DNA of 64,000 bases from Rhodococcus sp. OK519 (GTDB lineage: Bacteria; Actinomycetota; Actinomycetes; Mycobacteriales; Mycobacteriaceae): positions 620,001-684,000 of the forward strand of contig NZ_QAOW01000001.1 of NCBI RefSeq assembly GCF_003051005.1, given 5' to 3'. Under the pieces are notes generated by a model. That model saw only the letters and a list, made by a program, of their open reading frames with translations, did not search any database and was not told where the DNA came from. Shown here piece by piece: positions 18,997-28,070 of this stretch (its first letter is position 1; each line of letters starts with the position of its first letter). The translations under genes were made by a program, and so were the position numbers.

Positions 18997-20459
18997 CCCG
19001 CCATCACGAGGTGATCGTCGTCGGTGCCGGGATCTCGGGCATCGGCGCCGTGATCCGGCTGCAGCGTATGGGGATCGATGACGTTGTCGTCCTGGAGAAG
19101 GGCGACGCCCTCGGCGGGACCTGGCGGGACAACACCTATCCCGGGTGTGCGTGCGACGTACCGTCGGCGCTGTACTCGTACTCGTTCGCACCCAACTCCG
19201 ACTGGAGTCGGCTGTTCGCGGGTCAGGACGAGATCCGCGGGTACATCGAGCGGACGGCATCGGAGCACGGCGTCCACGAGCGCGTCCGGTTCGGCACGGA
19301 ACTGGTCCGGGCCCAGTGGGACGAGACGGCGCGACGGTGGGTGCTGGAGACGTCGAACGGAACGTTCACGGCGAACGCGGTCATCGCGGCTGCAGGCCCG
19401 TGGAATCAGCCGCTCATCCCGGATATTCCTGGGCTCGACGGCTTCACCGGCGAGGTGTTCCACTCGTCGCGCTGGAACCACGACTACGAGCTGGCGGGCA
19501 AGCGTGTCGCCGTCGTCGGGACGGGGGCGTCGGCGGTGCAGTTCGTTCCCGAAATCGCGCCGACGGTTGGCGAGTTGCACCTGTATCAGCGCACTGCCCA
19601 GTGGGTGCTGCCCAAGCCCGACACCGCGTTGCCGGGCACGGTCCGCTCCGTCATGGGCGCGGTGCCCGGTGCGCTGAATGTCCTGCGGCGCATCCAGTAC
19701 GGGATCATGGAAGCGCTCGGTGTCGGGTTCCGCAACCCGTGGATCCTGCGGGTGATCCAGCAGATCGGACGCGCCCAATTACGGGCACAGATCCGCGACC
19801 CGCAGCTGCGCCGATCGCTCACCCCCGACTACACCCTCGGTTGCAAGCGCCTGCTGATGTCCAACACGTACTACCCGGCCCTGAACCGGGTCAATGTCGA
19901 GGTGCACTCGAACGCGGTCCAACAGGTGCGGGGCAACGTCGTGGTCGGCGCCGACGGTCAGGAACGTGAGGTGGACGCCATCATCTTCGGCACCGGCTTC
20001 CACATCCTCGACATGCCCATCGCATCACGGGTGTTCGACGGCCACGGCCGCAGTCTCGACGACCACTGGAAGGGCAGTCCGCGGGCCTATCTCGGCACCA
20101 CCGTGGCCGGGTTCCCCAACGCGTTCGTGCTGCTCGGCCCGGCGCTGGGCACCGGGCACACGTCGGCGTTCATGATTCTCGAGGCGCAACTCGACTATCT
20201 GACGGCCGCGATCGCCGCCGCGCGCTCGGCGGGGTGGACCCGCATGGAGACCCGCCCCGAGGTGCAGGCCGCGTTCAACGCCGAGGTTCAACAGGCGTTG
20301 GGGACGACCGTCTACAACGCCGGTGGGTGCCAGAGTTACTTCCTGGACGTCAACGGCCGCAACAGTTTCAACTGGCCGTGGTCGACCGGTCGCATGCGGA
20401 ACAGGTTGCGGCACTTCGACGAATCCGCTTACCTGACGTCTACGGAGGTGTCGTCGTGA
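18993..20459 (+). CDS. Flavin-dependent monooxygenase, Baeyer-Villiger/EthA-MymA type
   Basis: The product has 488 residues. It has an FAD-binding GAGISG at 11-16, the flavoprotein segment GGTWRDNTYPGCACDVPS, the Baeyer-Villiger fingerprint FTGEVFHSSRW at 151-161, and a second Rossmann motif VVGTGAS around 175-180 for NADPH. Such enzymes insert one oxygen next to a ketone or oxidise heteroatoms. It is the middle gene of a coupled trio, overlapping patatin at its start and the SDR at its end. A BVMO with an esterase and an SDR resembles the mymA operon of M. tuberculosis, though with patatin in place of LipR. Confidence 0.88.
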   Translation: MTRHHEVIVVGAGISGIGAVIRLQRMGIDDVVVLEKGDALGGTWRDNTYPGCACDVPSALYSYSFAPNSDWSRLFAGQDEIRGYIERTASEHGVHERVRFGTELVRAQWDETARRWVLETSNGTFTANAVIAAAGPWNQPLIPDIPGLDGFTGEVFHSSRWNHDYELAGKRVAVVGTGASAVQFVPEIAPTVGELHLYQRTAQWVLPKPDTALPGTVRSVMGAVPGALNVLRRIQYGIMEALGVGFRNPWILRVIQQIGRAQLRAQIRDPQLRRSLTPDYTLGCKRLLMSNTYYPALNRVNVEVHSNAVQQVRGNVVVGADGQEREVDAIIFGTGFHILDMPIASRVFDGHGRSLDDHWKGSPRAYLGTTVAGFPNAFVLLGPALGTGHTSAFMILEAQLDYLTAAIAAARSAGWTRMETRPEVQAAFNAEVQQALGTTVYNAGGCQSYFLDVNGRNSFNWPWSTGRMRNRLRHFDESAYLTSTEVSS

Positions 20460-21286
20460 CCCGGTATCCGGACATCGCCCTCGCCGGTGCGCGCGTACTC
20501 GTGACCGGCGCCGGCCGGGGCATCGGCCGAGCCACCGCCAAGGCGTTCGCGGCCCGCGGAGCGATCGTGGCGCTCGCCGACATCGACCGGACCGCAGTCG
20601 AGTCCGCGGCCGACGGTCTCGGCACCGCGCACGTGCTGGACGTGCGATCGCGTGCGTCGTGGGATGCATGCGTCGCCGAGGTGGGCCCGATCGAGATCCT
20701 CGTCAACAACGCCGGAGTCATGCCGGTCGGCGGGTTCCTCGACGAGTCGGATGCCACCGGCGAGATGACGATCGACGTCAATGTGTGGGGGCCGATCCAC
20801 GGTATGCGCGCCGTGGTGCCCGGCATGATCGAGCGCGGTTGTGGGCACGTCGTGAACGTCGCGTCGCTGGCCGGGAAGATCGCGATCCCCGGACTCGCCG
20901 TGTACAACGCCAGCAAGTATGCGGCCGTGGGACTCTCGTCGGCGGCGCGTGTCGAGTTCGCCGAGCACGGCGTGAGTGTCAGCACGGTGCTGCCCAGTGC
21001 CGTTCGGACCACGCTCACGTCGGGCATCCCGCTCGGGAAGGGGCTGCCGACCGTGGATCCGGAAGACATCGCCGACGCCGTCGTCCGCACGGTTCGCACC
21101 CGCCGCGCCGAGACGCCGGTGCCCGGCTACCTTGCGGCCCTCGACCTGGGCCTGGCGATAGCACCGGAACCGTTGGTGCGCATGATCCGTCGCGCTGTGG
21201 GCGGCAAACGGGCCCTCACCCGCGTCGACCCCACCGCACGCGCCGACTACGACGCTCGGTTGCGGCGCGACGAGCAGGCCGGCTAG
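20456..21286 (+). CDS. Short-chain dehydrogenase/reductase (SDR)
   Basis: The product has 276 residues of the classical SDR family. The nucleotide-binding TGAGRGIG is at 18-25, NNAG near 84-87, and the catalytic Ser137, Tyr150 and Lys154 (YNASK) are present. Asp42 in LADID after the second strand favours NAD(H). The GTG at 20456 overlaps the stop of the monooxygenase (GTGA), so translation is coupled. In context it probably supplies or consumes a ketone or alcohol used by the monooxygenase. It ends 4 bp inside the convergent pcd gene. Confidence 0.88.
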   Translation: MTRYPDIALAGARVLVTGAGRGIGRATAKAFAARGAIVALADIDRTAVESAADGLGTAHVLDVRSRASWDACVAEVGPIEILVNNAGVMPVGGFLDESDATGEMTIDVNVWGPIHGMRAVVPGMIERGCGHVVNVASLAGKIAIPGLAVYNASKYAAVGLSSAARVEFAEHGVSVSTVLPSAVRTTLTSGIPLGKGLPTVDPEDIADAVVRTVRTRRAETPVPGYLAALDLGLAIAPEPLVRMIRRAVGGKRALTRVDPTARADYDARLRRDEQAG

Positions 21287-22812
21287 CCGAACTCCACACC
21301 CTGTGCGAGGGGGAGTTCGTCGGAGTAGTTGACGGTGTTGGTGGCGCGGCGCATGTACGACTTCCAGGCGTCCGAGCCGGATTCGCGTCCACCGCCGGTG
21401 TCCTTCTCGCCGCCGAACGCGCCGCCGATCTCGGCGCCGGACGTCCCGATGTTGACGTTCGCGATGCCGCAGTCGGAACCGTCGGCGCCGAGGAACCGTT
21501 CGGCCTCGCGCTGGTCGGTGGTGAAGATCGCTGACGAGAGCCCCTGCGGAACACCGTTGTGCAGTTCGATCGCCTCGTCGAAGGTGTCGTACGCGAGCAC
21601 GTACAGGATCGGCGCGAACGTCTCGGCCCGCACGATCGCGGTCTGCGCCGGCATCCGGACGACCGCGGGCGTGACGTAGAACGAGCCGCCGGCGCCGACC
21701 CGCTCGCCGCCGGTCACCACCACACCGCCGTCGGCGCGTGCGGTGTCGAGGGCGGCGTGCATCGCGTGGTAGGCGGCGCCGGAGATCAGCGGGCCCACCA
21801 GGACCCCGTCGTCGAACGGATCGCCCACCGGCAGTTGTCGGTACGCGTCGGCGATTCGGTTGGTCACGTCGTTGACGATCGAGCGGTGCACGATCAGCCG
21901 TCTCAGGGTGGTGCAGCGCTGTCCCGCGGTGCCTGCCGCCGCGAAGACCACCGCGCGCACCGTCAGGTCCAGGTCGGCCGACGGCGTCACCACCGCGGCA
22001 TTGTTGCCGCCCAACTCCAGCAGGCAGCGGCCGAACCGTGCGGCCACCCGCGGCGCGACAGCCCGGCCCATCCGCACCGACCCGGTGGCGCTCACCAGGG
22101 CGACCCTCGGGTCGTCGACCAACTGCTCGCCGACGACGGCGGTGCCGAGCACCACGTGGTGCAATCCGGCGGGCGCGTCGCAGTCCGCGATCGCCCGGTG
22201 GAGCAGTGCGTCGCACGCGAGCGCCGTGAGCGGCGTGGTCTCCGACGGCTTCCACACCACCGGATCGCCGCACACCAGCGCCAGCGCGGTGTTCCACGAC
22301 CACACGGCGACCGGGAAGTTGAACGCCGAGATCACAGCCGCCACACCGAGGGGATGCCACGTCTCCGACAATCGGTGCCCCGGCCGCTCCGACGCGATCG
22401 TGCGCCCGTACAACTGCCGGGACAGTCCCACCGCGAACTCGCAGATGTCGATCATCTCCTGGACCTCGCCGAGCGCCTCGGAACGGATCTTGCCCGCCTC
22501 CAGGGTGACCAGATCGGCGAGGTCGGTCTTGTGTTCGGTGAGTAGTTCACCGAGTCGGCGCACCACCGCGGCCCGCTTCGGGGCCGGCACGGTCCGCCAT
22601 GTCGAAAACGCCTCGGCGGCGCGGCCGATCGCGGCGTCGACGTCGGCGGACGTGCTGGGATGCAGGAACGCGAGGACGGAACCGTCGATGGGCGTGCGCG
22701 CCGAGATCGGGGCAGGCCCTGCATCTCCCGCGATCTCGGGAAGTGTTGCACCGCAACGCCCGAGCGCCGCGATCGCGCGACCCGCCAACACGCCGGTGCC
22801 GGGAAGTGTCAT
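21283..22812 (-). CDS. pcd: L-piperideine-6-carboxylate dehydrogenase (ALDH7-like)
   Basis: The product is a 509-residue NAD(P)-dependent aldehyde dehydrogenase. Catalytic residues are visible as Glu266 in LLELGGNNA and Cys300 in GTAGQRCTTL; SAFNFPVAVWSWN and WKPSETTPLT are typical of the ALDH7/AmaB-Pcd group. It oxidises the open form of piperideine-6-carboxylate to 2-aminoadipate. Its start overlaps the stop of hglS by 4 bp, and lat lies divergently just upstream, which places it firmly in lysine catabolism. M. tuberculosis Pcd is also near Lat, from memory. Confidence 0.9.
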   Translation of the reverse strand: MTLPGTGVLAGRAIAALGRCGATLPEIAGDAGPAPISARTPIDGSVLAFLHPSTSADVDAAIGRAAEAFSTWRTVPAPKRAAVVRRLGELLTEHKTDLADLVTLEAGKIRSEALGEVQEMIDICEFAVGLSRQLYGRTIASERPGHRLSETWHPLGVAAVISAFNFPVAVWSWNTALALVCGDPVVWKPSETTPLTALACDALLHRAIADCDAPAGLHHVVLGTAVVGEQLVDDPRVALVSATGSVRMGRAVAPRVAARFGRCLLELGGNNAAVVTPSADLDLTVRAVVFAAAGTAGQRCTTLRRLIVHRSIVNDVTNRIADAYRQLPVGDPFDDGVLVGPLISGAAYHAMHAALDTARADGGVVVTGGERVGAGGSFYVTPAVVRMPAQTAIVRAETFAPILYVLAYDTFDEAIELHNGVPQGLSSAIFTTDQREAERFLGADGSDCGIANVNIGTSGAEIGGAFGGEKDTGGGRESGSDAWKSYMRRATNTVNYSDELPLAQGVEFG

Positions 22813-24062
22813 CGTCCGGGTCCTCCTGACTGCTCCTGCTGACGTCGATACAGCTCGTAGGGATCGTGGATGTCCCGGCCGATCGCCTCTGCCAGCGATG
22901 CGCGGGAGAAGTCGGCGCCGTGCTCTCCGGACGTGGAGGCCGTGTCGGTATCGAGATTGGATCGGAAGATTCCGGCCGCCGACTTCGGTAGGAAGTCCTC
23001 GTACACGATGGGTGCCCGCACACCGTCGTCATACGTGAAGTAGGCGAACTCGTGCTTCTCGAGTTCGTCTTCCGATCGTGGGAACCTGCTGTCCCACATG
23101 CCTTTCACGTTCGCTGGATCCGTATCCAGCAGCTCGTCGTACAGCGCGCGACCGGCCTCGGTGAGCGCGATCCCGCGGGCCTCGACCTCACCGAACCGCA
23201 CCCGGAGTTCGCCGTCGGTGACCGAGCCGTCGGGCAGCGCGAAGCGGCGTGGTTCGGCCAGCGCCCGGAACGATGTCTGCCGCAGCAGCACCGGCGGTCC
23301 GTCCCACCGCGGCGGCCCCTGAATTCGGTCGATCATCGCGATGCCGCGCGCCGCCATCCGTGCGTACAGGTCGTCGATGTCGAGCACCCGCGGCGTCAGG
23401 TGGTTGATGTGGGTGCCGGTGACCCCGCCGATGTCCGCGGCCACCGCCGACACCCGCTCCAGTTCGCGGTACCAGCCGAGGTCCACCGGTTCGTGCGACA
23501 ACTCGAACACCGACGTCGCGAGGGAGACGAACCGCTGCGCCTGCGTCTCGTCCAGACCGCCGTCGTCGGCCGCCCGCCGGGCCAGCGACAGCAGCACGTC
23601 GGGGAACAGGCGTCGACGCGACAGGAAGCCGTCGAGTTGGCGCTGCAGGTCGGCGTCGAAAAAGCGCCGATCCGATGTGGTCAGCATCGACGTGAACACC
23701 CGGAACGGGTTGCGCGCCAGTTCGTCGGGGTCGATCGGTCGGAAAGCGGTCGACACCACCGGCACCGGGGGAGCGGCCTCGCGCAGGTCGTAGAAGCCGA
23801 CCGGATACATGCCGAACCCGGCGAACAATACCGCGACGTCGTGCATCTCGGCGGGCGTGCCGACCCGGATCGCGCCGTGCCGCTCCGCCGTCACCCGCGA
23901 GATGCTGCCGAGGCGCTCCGCCGAGTCCGGATGCGCGGACAGGAAGTCCGCATTGACCTGTTCGGTGACCTCCACCAGGGTCGCGTAGGCGGGCACCTCG
24001 CGGCCGTACATGCGAGACAGCGCCGCAGCGAATCTCGACCGCAGTTCGTGGATTTCGGCCAT
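22809..24062 (-). CDS. hglS: 2-oxoadipate dioxygenase/decarboxylase (DUF1338, HglS-like)
   Basis: The product has 417 residues and matches DUF1338, shown in Pseudomonas putida to convert 2-oxoadipate to D-2-hydroxyglutarate using Fe(II) and O2. His62 and Arg66 in RHGAIR have the spacing of the P. putida metal/substrate pair, a second histidine cluster is HINHLTPR (residues 218-225), and a late glutamate lies in FGEVEARG. The start is the ATG at 24062 behind GAGGGG. It is the first gene of hglS-pcd and divergent from lat, so substrate and product of its neighbours bracket its reaction. The family call is strong; the exact activity is by homology. Confidence 0.88.
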   Translation of the reverse strand: MAEIHELRSRFAAALSRMYGREVPAYATLVEVTEQVNADFLSAHPDSAERLGSISRVTAERHGAIRVGTPAEMHDVAVLFAGFGMYPVGFYDLREAAPPVPVVSTAFRPIDPDELARNPFRVFTSMLTTSDRRFFDADLQRQLDGFLSRRRLFPDVLLSLARRAADDGGLDETQAQRFVSLATSVFELSHEPVDLGWYRELERVSAVAADIGGVTGTHINHLTPRVLDIDDLYARMAARGIAMIDRIQGPPRWDGPPVLLRQTSFRALAEPRRFALPDGSVTDGELRVRFGEVEARGIALTEAGRALYDELLDTDPANVKGMWDSRFPRSEDELEKHEFAYFTYDDGVRAPIVYEDFLPKSAAGIFRSNLDTDTASTSGEHGADFSRASLAEAIGRDIHDPYELYRRQQEQSGGPGR

Positions 24063-24115
24063 CGCCCCTCGATCGTACGAGCCTCGATGGCCGGACGTGG
24101 GCCGGAACGCTGACG

Positions 24116-24121
24116 TAGCCT
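24116..24121 (+). promoter_or_regulatory. -10 hexamer TAGCCT for lat
   Basis: Ends 6 bases before the ATG at 24128 in the 65-bp region shared with hglS, giving a leaderless lat mRNA. No lysine riboswitch could fit here. Confidence 0.5.
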
Positions 24122-24127
24122 TTTCGT

Positions 24128-25465
24128 ATGAGCACCGCGGTCCGCCCCGCGGCCGGTGACTCGGACCTACCGGCCGGGCGAGTGCACGACGTCCTCCGAG
24201 CGCACATGCTCGCGGACGGGTTCGACCTCGTCCTCGACCTCGAGGCCTCCCGCGGCGTGAGCGTGATCGATCAGCGCGACGGCACCGCCTATCTGGACAT
24301 GTTCGGCTTCTTCGCGTCATCGGCGCTCGGCATGAACCATCCAGCGCTCGCCGACGACGGTCAGTTCCGCCACGAACTCGCCACCGCCGCGATCAACAAG
24401 CCCAGCAACTCCGACGTCTACACCGTCCCGATGGCGCGCTTCGTCGACACGTTCGCGCGCGTCCTCGGCGACCCCGCGCTGCCGCACCTGTTCTTCGTCG
24501 ACGGCGGCACCCTCGCGGTGGAGAACGCGCTCAAGGTCGCGTTCGACTGGAAGAGCCGCCGCAACGAGTCGGCGCGACGCGATCCGGCGCTAGGGACCCG
24601 GGTGCTGCATCTGACCGAGGCGTTCCACGGCCGCAGCGGCTACACGCTGTCGCTCACCAATACCGACCCCGCCAAGATCGCGCGGTTTCCCAAGTTCGCG
24701 TGGCCGCGCATCGACGCGCCGTACCTCGCCGACGGCCGGGACGTCGAAGCGGCGGAGGAGCGCGCACTCGCGCAGGCGCGTCGGGCGTTCGCCGACCACC
24801 CGCACGACATCGCATGCTTCATCGCCGAACCGATCCAGGGGGAGGGCGGCGACCACCACTTCCGGCCCGAGTTCTTCCACCGCATGCACGACCTGTGCGT
24901 CGAGCACGACGCGCTGCTCATCTTCGACGAGGTGCAGACCGGGTGTGGGCTCACCGGCACCGCGTGGGCGTACCAGCAGATGGGCGTGCACCCCGACGTC
25001 GTCGCGTTCGGCAAGAAGACCCAGGTGTGCGGGATCATGGCCGGGGGCCGCGTCGACGAGGTCCACGACAACGTCTTCGAGGTCAGCTCGCGGATCAACT
25101 CGACGTGGGGCGGCAACCTCACCGACATGGTCCGGGCCCGGCGGATCCTCGAGGTGATCGAAGAGGACCGGCTGATCGACCGGGCCCGGCTGTGCGGTCA
25201 GCATCTGCTCACCCGGTTGGAGGAACTCGCGGCCGCGCACGCCGCAGTCACCGAACCCCGAGGCCGCGGTCTGATGTGTGCGATCACGCTGCCGACCTCC
25301 GCGGTCCGGGATCGCGTGGTGACGGAGTTGAGGGATCGCGAGCACGTCCTGTTCCTCGCGACCGGTGAGCGGGGCATCCGGTTCCGGCCGCCGCTCACCG
25401 TGACGATCGCCGAACTCGACGCGGCGGTCGAGGCCCTCGACCGAGCGGTCGGGCGGGCAATTTAG
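24128..25465 (+). CDS. lat: L-lysine 6-transaminase
   Basis: The product has 445 residues of class III aminotransferase type. It transfers the epsilon-amino group of lysine to 2-oxoglutarate, giving allysine, which cyclises to piperideine-6-carboxylate. Landmarks are LFFVDGGTLAVENALK, the long FIAEPIQGEGGDHHFRPEF, the IFDEVQTGCG segment with the PLP-binding aspartate (Asp268), and FGKKTQVCG with the Schiff-base lysine (Lys296 or Lys297). Sequence and length fit the Lat family rather than generic GABA aminotransferases. It is divergent from hglS-pcd, which carry out later steps; no lrpA regulator is in the window. Confidence 0.93.
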   Translation: MSTAVRPAAGDSDLPAGRVHDVLRAHMLADGFDLVLDLEASRGVSVIDQRDGTAYLDMFGFFASSALGMNHPALADDGQFRHELATAAINKPSNSDVYTVPMARFVDTFARVLGDPALPHLFFVDGGTLAVENALKVAFDWKSRRNESARRDPALGTRVLHLTEAFHGRSGYTLSLTNTDPAKIARFPKFAWPRIDAPYLADGRDVEAAEERALAQARRAFADHPHDIACFIAEPIQGEGGDHHFRPEFFHRMHDLCVEHDALLIFDEVQTGCGLTGTAWAYQQMGVHPDVVAFGKKTQVCGIMAGGRVDEVHDNVFEVSSRINSTWGGNLTDMVRARRILEVIEEDRLIDRARLCGQHLLTRLEELAAAHAAVTEPRGRGLMCAITLPTSAVRDRVVTELRDREHVLFLATGERGIRFRPPLTVTIAELDAAVEALDRAVGRAI

Positions 25466-25574
25466 GGCATTCAGTCCTCGATACCAGGTGTTTCGGCCCA
25501 CAACCGTGGTGCGCCGGGTGGGTCCGGGGCGTCCTCTCGTTACGATTGTCGAGGTCTATCGAGGAGGCAGACGA

Positions 25575-27161
25575 GTGCAGATCACCAGCGTCGGACACGC
25601 CGGATTCCACATCCAGACCGAAGCGGGGTCGATCCTCTGTGACCCGTGGGTGAACCCCGCGTACTTCGCGTCGTGGGTTCCCTTCCCGGACAACACCGGT
25701 CTCGACTGGGACGCTCTCGGCGACGTCGACTACCTGTACGTCTCGCACCTGCACAAGGACCACTTCGATCCGGAGACGCTCACCAAGCACGTCAACAAGG
25801 ACGCAACAGTCCTGTTGCCGGACTATCCGGTGCCGGACCTCGAGCGTGAACTCCGCAAGCTGGGCTTCACGAAATTCTTCGAGACGCAGGACTCCGTCAA
25901 GCACCGCATCAGTGGCAGCGCCGGAATTCGGGTCGCTCCGCAGGCTCCGCTCCAGCCGGGCGACCTGGACGTCATGATCATCGCGCTGCGCGCGCCCGCC
26001 GACGGACCGATCGGCGACTCCGGTCTCGTCGTCTCCGACGGCGAGACCGTGTGCTTCAACATGAACGACGCCCGCCCGGTCGACATGGACCCGATGCTCG
26101 AGGCGTTCGGCAAGATCGACATCCACCTGCTGCAGTACTCGGGCGCGATCTGGTACCCGATGGTCTACGACATCCCGGCCGGCACCAAGCGCAACTTCGG
26201 CAAGCAGAAGCGCCAGCGCGGCATGGACCGCTGCCGCAGCTACATCGAGCAGGTCGGCGCCACGTGGGTCGTGCCGTCCGCCGGTCCGCCCGTGTTCCTC
26301 GACGACGAACTGCGTGACCTCAACGACGATCACGGCGACGAGGGCAACATCTTCCCCGACCAGATCGTGTTCCTCGAGCAGATGAAGATCCACGGCAACG
26401 ACGGCGGCTTGCTGATGATCCCCGGGTCGACTGTCGACATCCACGGCGAGAAGGCGACGCTCGCGCACCCGATCCCGGACGCCGACGTCGACCGCATCTT
26501 CACCGACAAGGCCGCCTACATCGAGGACATGGCGCAGCGCATGGCGCCCGTCATCGCCGCCGAGAAGGCCACGTGGGCGCCCGCCGAGGGCGAGCCGCTG
26601 CTCGGCCCGCTCAAGGCCAAGTTCGAGCCGATCATGGCGCAGTCCGACGTGATCTGCGACGGCATCGGCTACCCGGTCGGTCTGGTGATGGGCGACGAGA
26701 CCGTCGTCCTCGACTTCCCGAACCGCACGGTGCGTGCGCCGCAGGAGGGCGACGGCAAGTACCGCTACGGCTTCCGCATCGCGCCCCAACTGGTGCGCAC
26801 CGTGCTGCGCGACGACGAGCCCGACTGGGTCAACACGATCTTCCTGTCCACGCGCTTCGAGGCGTGGCGCGTCGGCGGCTACAACGAGTTCCTCTACACG
26901 TTCTTCAAGTGCCTCACCGACGAGCGCATCGCATACGCCGACGGCTGGTTCGCCGAGGCGCACGACGACACCGCCTCGATCGAGGTGGGCGGCTACGAGA
27001 TCCAGCGCCGCTGCCCGCACCTCAAGGCCGATCTCAGCAAGTTCGGCGTCGTCGAGGGCTCCAACCTGACGTGCAACCTGCACGGCTGGCAGTGGGATCT
27101 CGAGACCGGCCGCTGCAAGACGTCCAAGGGCCACGAGCTGCGGTCCGAGAAGCTGGGCTGA
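25575..27161 (+). CDS. MBL-fold metallohydrolase fused to a C-terminal Rieske [2Fe-2S] domain
   Basis: The product has 528 residues. The N-terminal half is a metallo-beta-lactamase fold with HLHKDH at residues 58-63 (HxHxDH). The last 60 residues form a Rieske-type centre: Cys480-x-His482 and Cys500-x2-His503 (CPH and CNLHGWQW). The two-domain content recalls CMP-N-acetylneuraminate hydroxylase, where the Rieske domain is N-terminal; here the order is reversed. An iron-dependent redox or hydroxylation role is an inference. The GTG at 25575 is preferred, with GAGGAGGC upstream. A strong hairpin follows, so it is probably monocistronic. Confidence 0.85.
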   Translation: MQITSVGHAGFHIQTEAGSILCDPWVNPAYFASWVPFPDNTGLDWDALGDVDYLYVSHLHKDHFDPETLTKHVNKDATVLLPDYPVPDLERELRKLGFTKFFETQDSVKHRISGSAGIRVAPQAPLQPGDLDVMIIALRAPADGPIGDSGLVVSDGETVCFNMNDARPVDMDPMLEAFGKIDIHLLQYSGAIWYPMVYDIPAGTKRNFGKQKRQRGMDRCRSYIEQVGATWVVPSAGPPVFLDDELRDLNDDHGDEGNIFPDQIVFLEQMKIHGNDGGLLMIPGSTVDIHGEKATLAHPIPDADVDRIFTDKAAYIEDMAQRMAPVIAAEKATWAPAEGEPLLGPLKAKFEPIMAQSDVICDGIGYPVGLVMGDETVVLDFPNRTVRAPQEGDGKYRYGFRIAPQLVRTVLRDDEPDWVNTIFLSTRFEAWRVGGYNEFLYTFFKCLTDERIAYADGWFAEAHDDTASIEVGGYEIQRRCPHLKADLSKFGVVEGSNLTCNLHGWQWDLETGRCKTSKGHELRSEKLG

Positions 27162-27183
27162 CGCACCCACTCACACGACACAC

Positions 27184-27223
27184 GCCCGCCCGCAGAGACT
27201 CCGAGGAGCTTCGGCGGGCGGGC
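27184..27223. terminator. GC-rich hairpin after the MBL-Rieske gene
   Basis: A 10-bp perfect stem GCCCGCCCGC/GCGGGCGGGC with a 20-base loop, followed by TCGTCT. It ends 5 bases before the -10 of the next gene. Confidence 0.65.
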
Positions 27224-27228
27224 TCGTC

Positions 27229-27234
27229 TAGATT
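27229..27234 (+). promoter_or_regulatory. -10 hexamer TAGATT for the phosphatase gene
   Basis: Ends 7 bases before the ATG at 27242; consistent with a leaderless transcript starting just after the preceding terminator. Confidence 0.5.
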
Positions 27235-27241
27235 CGGGCGC

Positions 27242-28057
27242 ATGACGTCAATCCCCGGCGCGACGCCCGGCGCGAGCATCCCGATCGAGTCCGTCCCCAA
27301 CCTGCGCGACATCGGGGGCCACCGCACGCGAGACGGGGCCACCATCCGATTCGGGCACTACTACCGCTCGACGGACCTCAGCAAGATCACCGTCGACGAC
27401 GCTCCCCGCCTCGCGGACCTGGGTCTGGTCACGGTCTTCGACCTCCGTACCCACTCCGAGCGGGAGGCCGCGCCGGACCGGTTGCCGCCCACCGCGCGGG
27501 AAGTCGCGCTCGACGTCCTCGCGGACAAGGCGCTGCGGTCGGTGCCTGCACAGATGCAGGCGGTCATGTCGGACCCGTCGATCGCGGTATCGATGCTCGG
27601 CGAGAACAAGGCCGTCGACTACTTCCTCGGCAGCTACCGCGACTTCGTGACCCTGCCGAGTGCCCTCGCGTCGTATCGCACCCTGTTCACGGATCTGGCG
27701 GCGCGCCACACCCTGCCCGCCCTGGTGCACTGCACGACCGGTAAGGACCGCACGGGCTGGGCGACGGCATCGCTGCTGATGCTCCTGGGGGTCGACGAGG
27801 ACGACGTCTTCGACGAGTACCTGCTCACCAACGCGCAACTGCTGCCCGCGTTCGCGTCGGTGTTCGACAAGTTCACCGAGGCCGGCGGCGACCCGGAACT
27901 GCTCAAGCAGGTGCTCGGCGTCCGCCCGGAGTACCTCCAGGCAGCGCTGAAGCAGATGCGCGAGTCGTTCGGTTCGATCGAGGGCTACTTCGCCGACGGA
28001 CTCGGAATCGACGCCGCGGGTCAGGACGCGATCCGCACCCACCTGCTCGAGGGCTGA
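27242..28057 (+). CDS. PtpB-like tyrosine/serine (dual-specificity) protein phosphatase
   Basis: The product has 271 residues. The P-loop is HCTTGKDRTG with catalytic Cys164 and Arg170 (CX5R), preceded by NLRDIGG and YYRSTDLSKIT, signatures of the PtpB/Siw14-like family typified by M. tuberculosis PtpB. GKDRTG with Lys in the loop is associated with activity on phosphoproteins and phosphoinositides. There is no signal peptide. The family is secure; physiological substrate and any host-directed role cannot be inferred. It ends 13 bp from the convergent VanZ-like gene. Confidence 0.86.
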   Translation: MTSIPGATPGASIPIESVPNLRDIGGHRTRDGATIRFGHYYRSTDLSKITVDDAPRLADLGLVTVFDLRTHSEREAAPDRLPPTAREVALDVLADKALRSVPAQMQAVMSDPSIAVSMLGENKAVDYFLGSYRDFVTLPSALASYRTLFTDLAARHTLPALVHCTTGKDRTGWATASLLMLLGVDEDDVFDEYLLTNAQLLPAFASVFDKFTEAGGDPELLKQVLGVRPEYLQAALKQMRESFGSIEGYFADGLGIDAAGQDAIRTHLLEG

Positions 28058-28070
28058 CGGCCTCGGGTGC

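Noticed and set aside
24063-24127. Lysine riboswitch upstream of lat
   Set aside because: Only 65 bp separate lat and hglS and the -10 hexamer ends 6 bases from the lat start, so there is no room for an aptamer.
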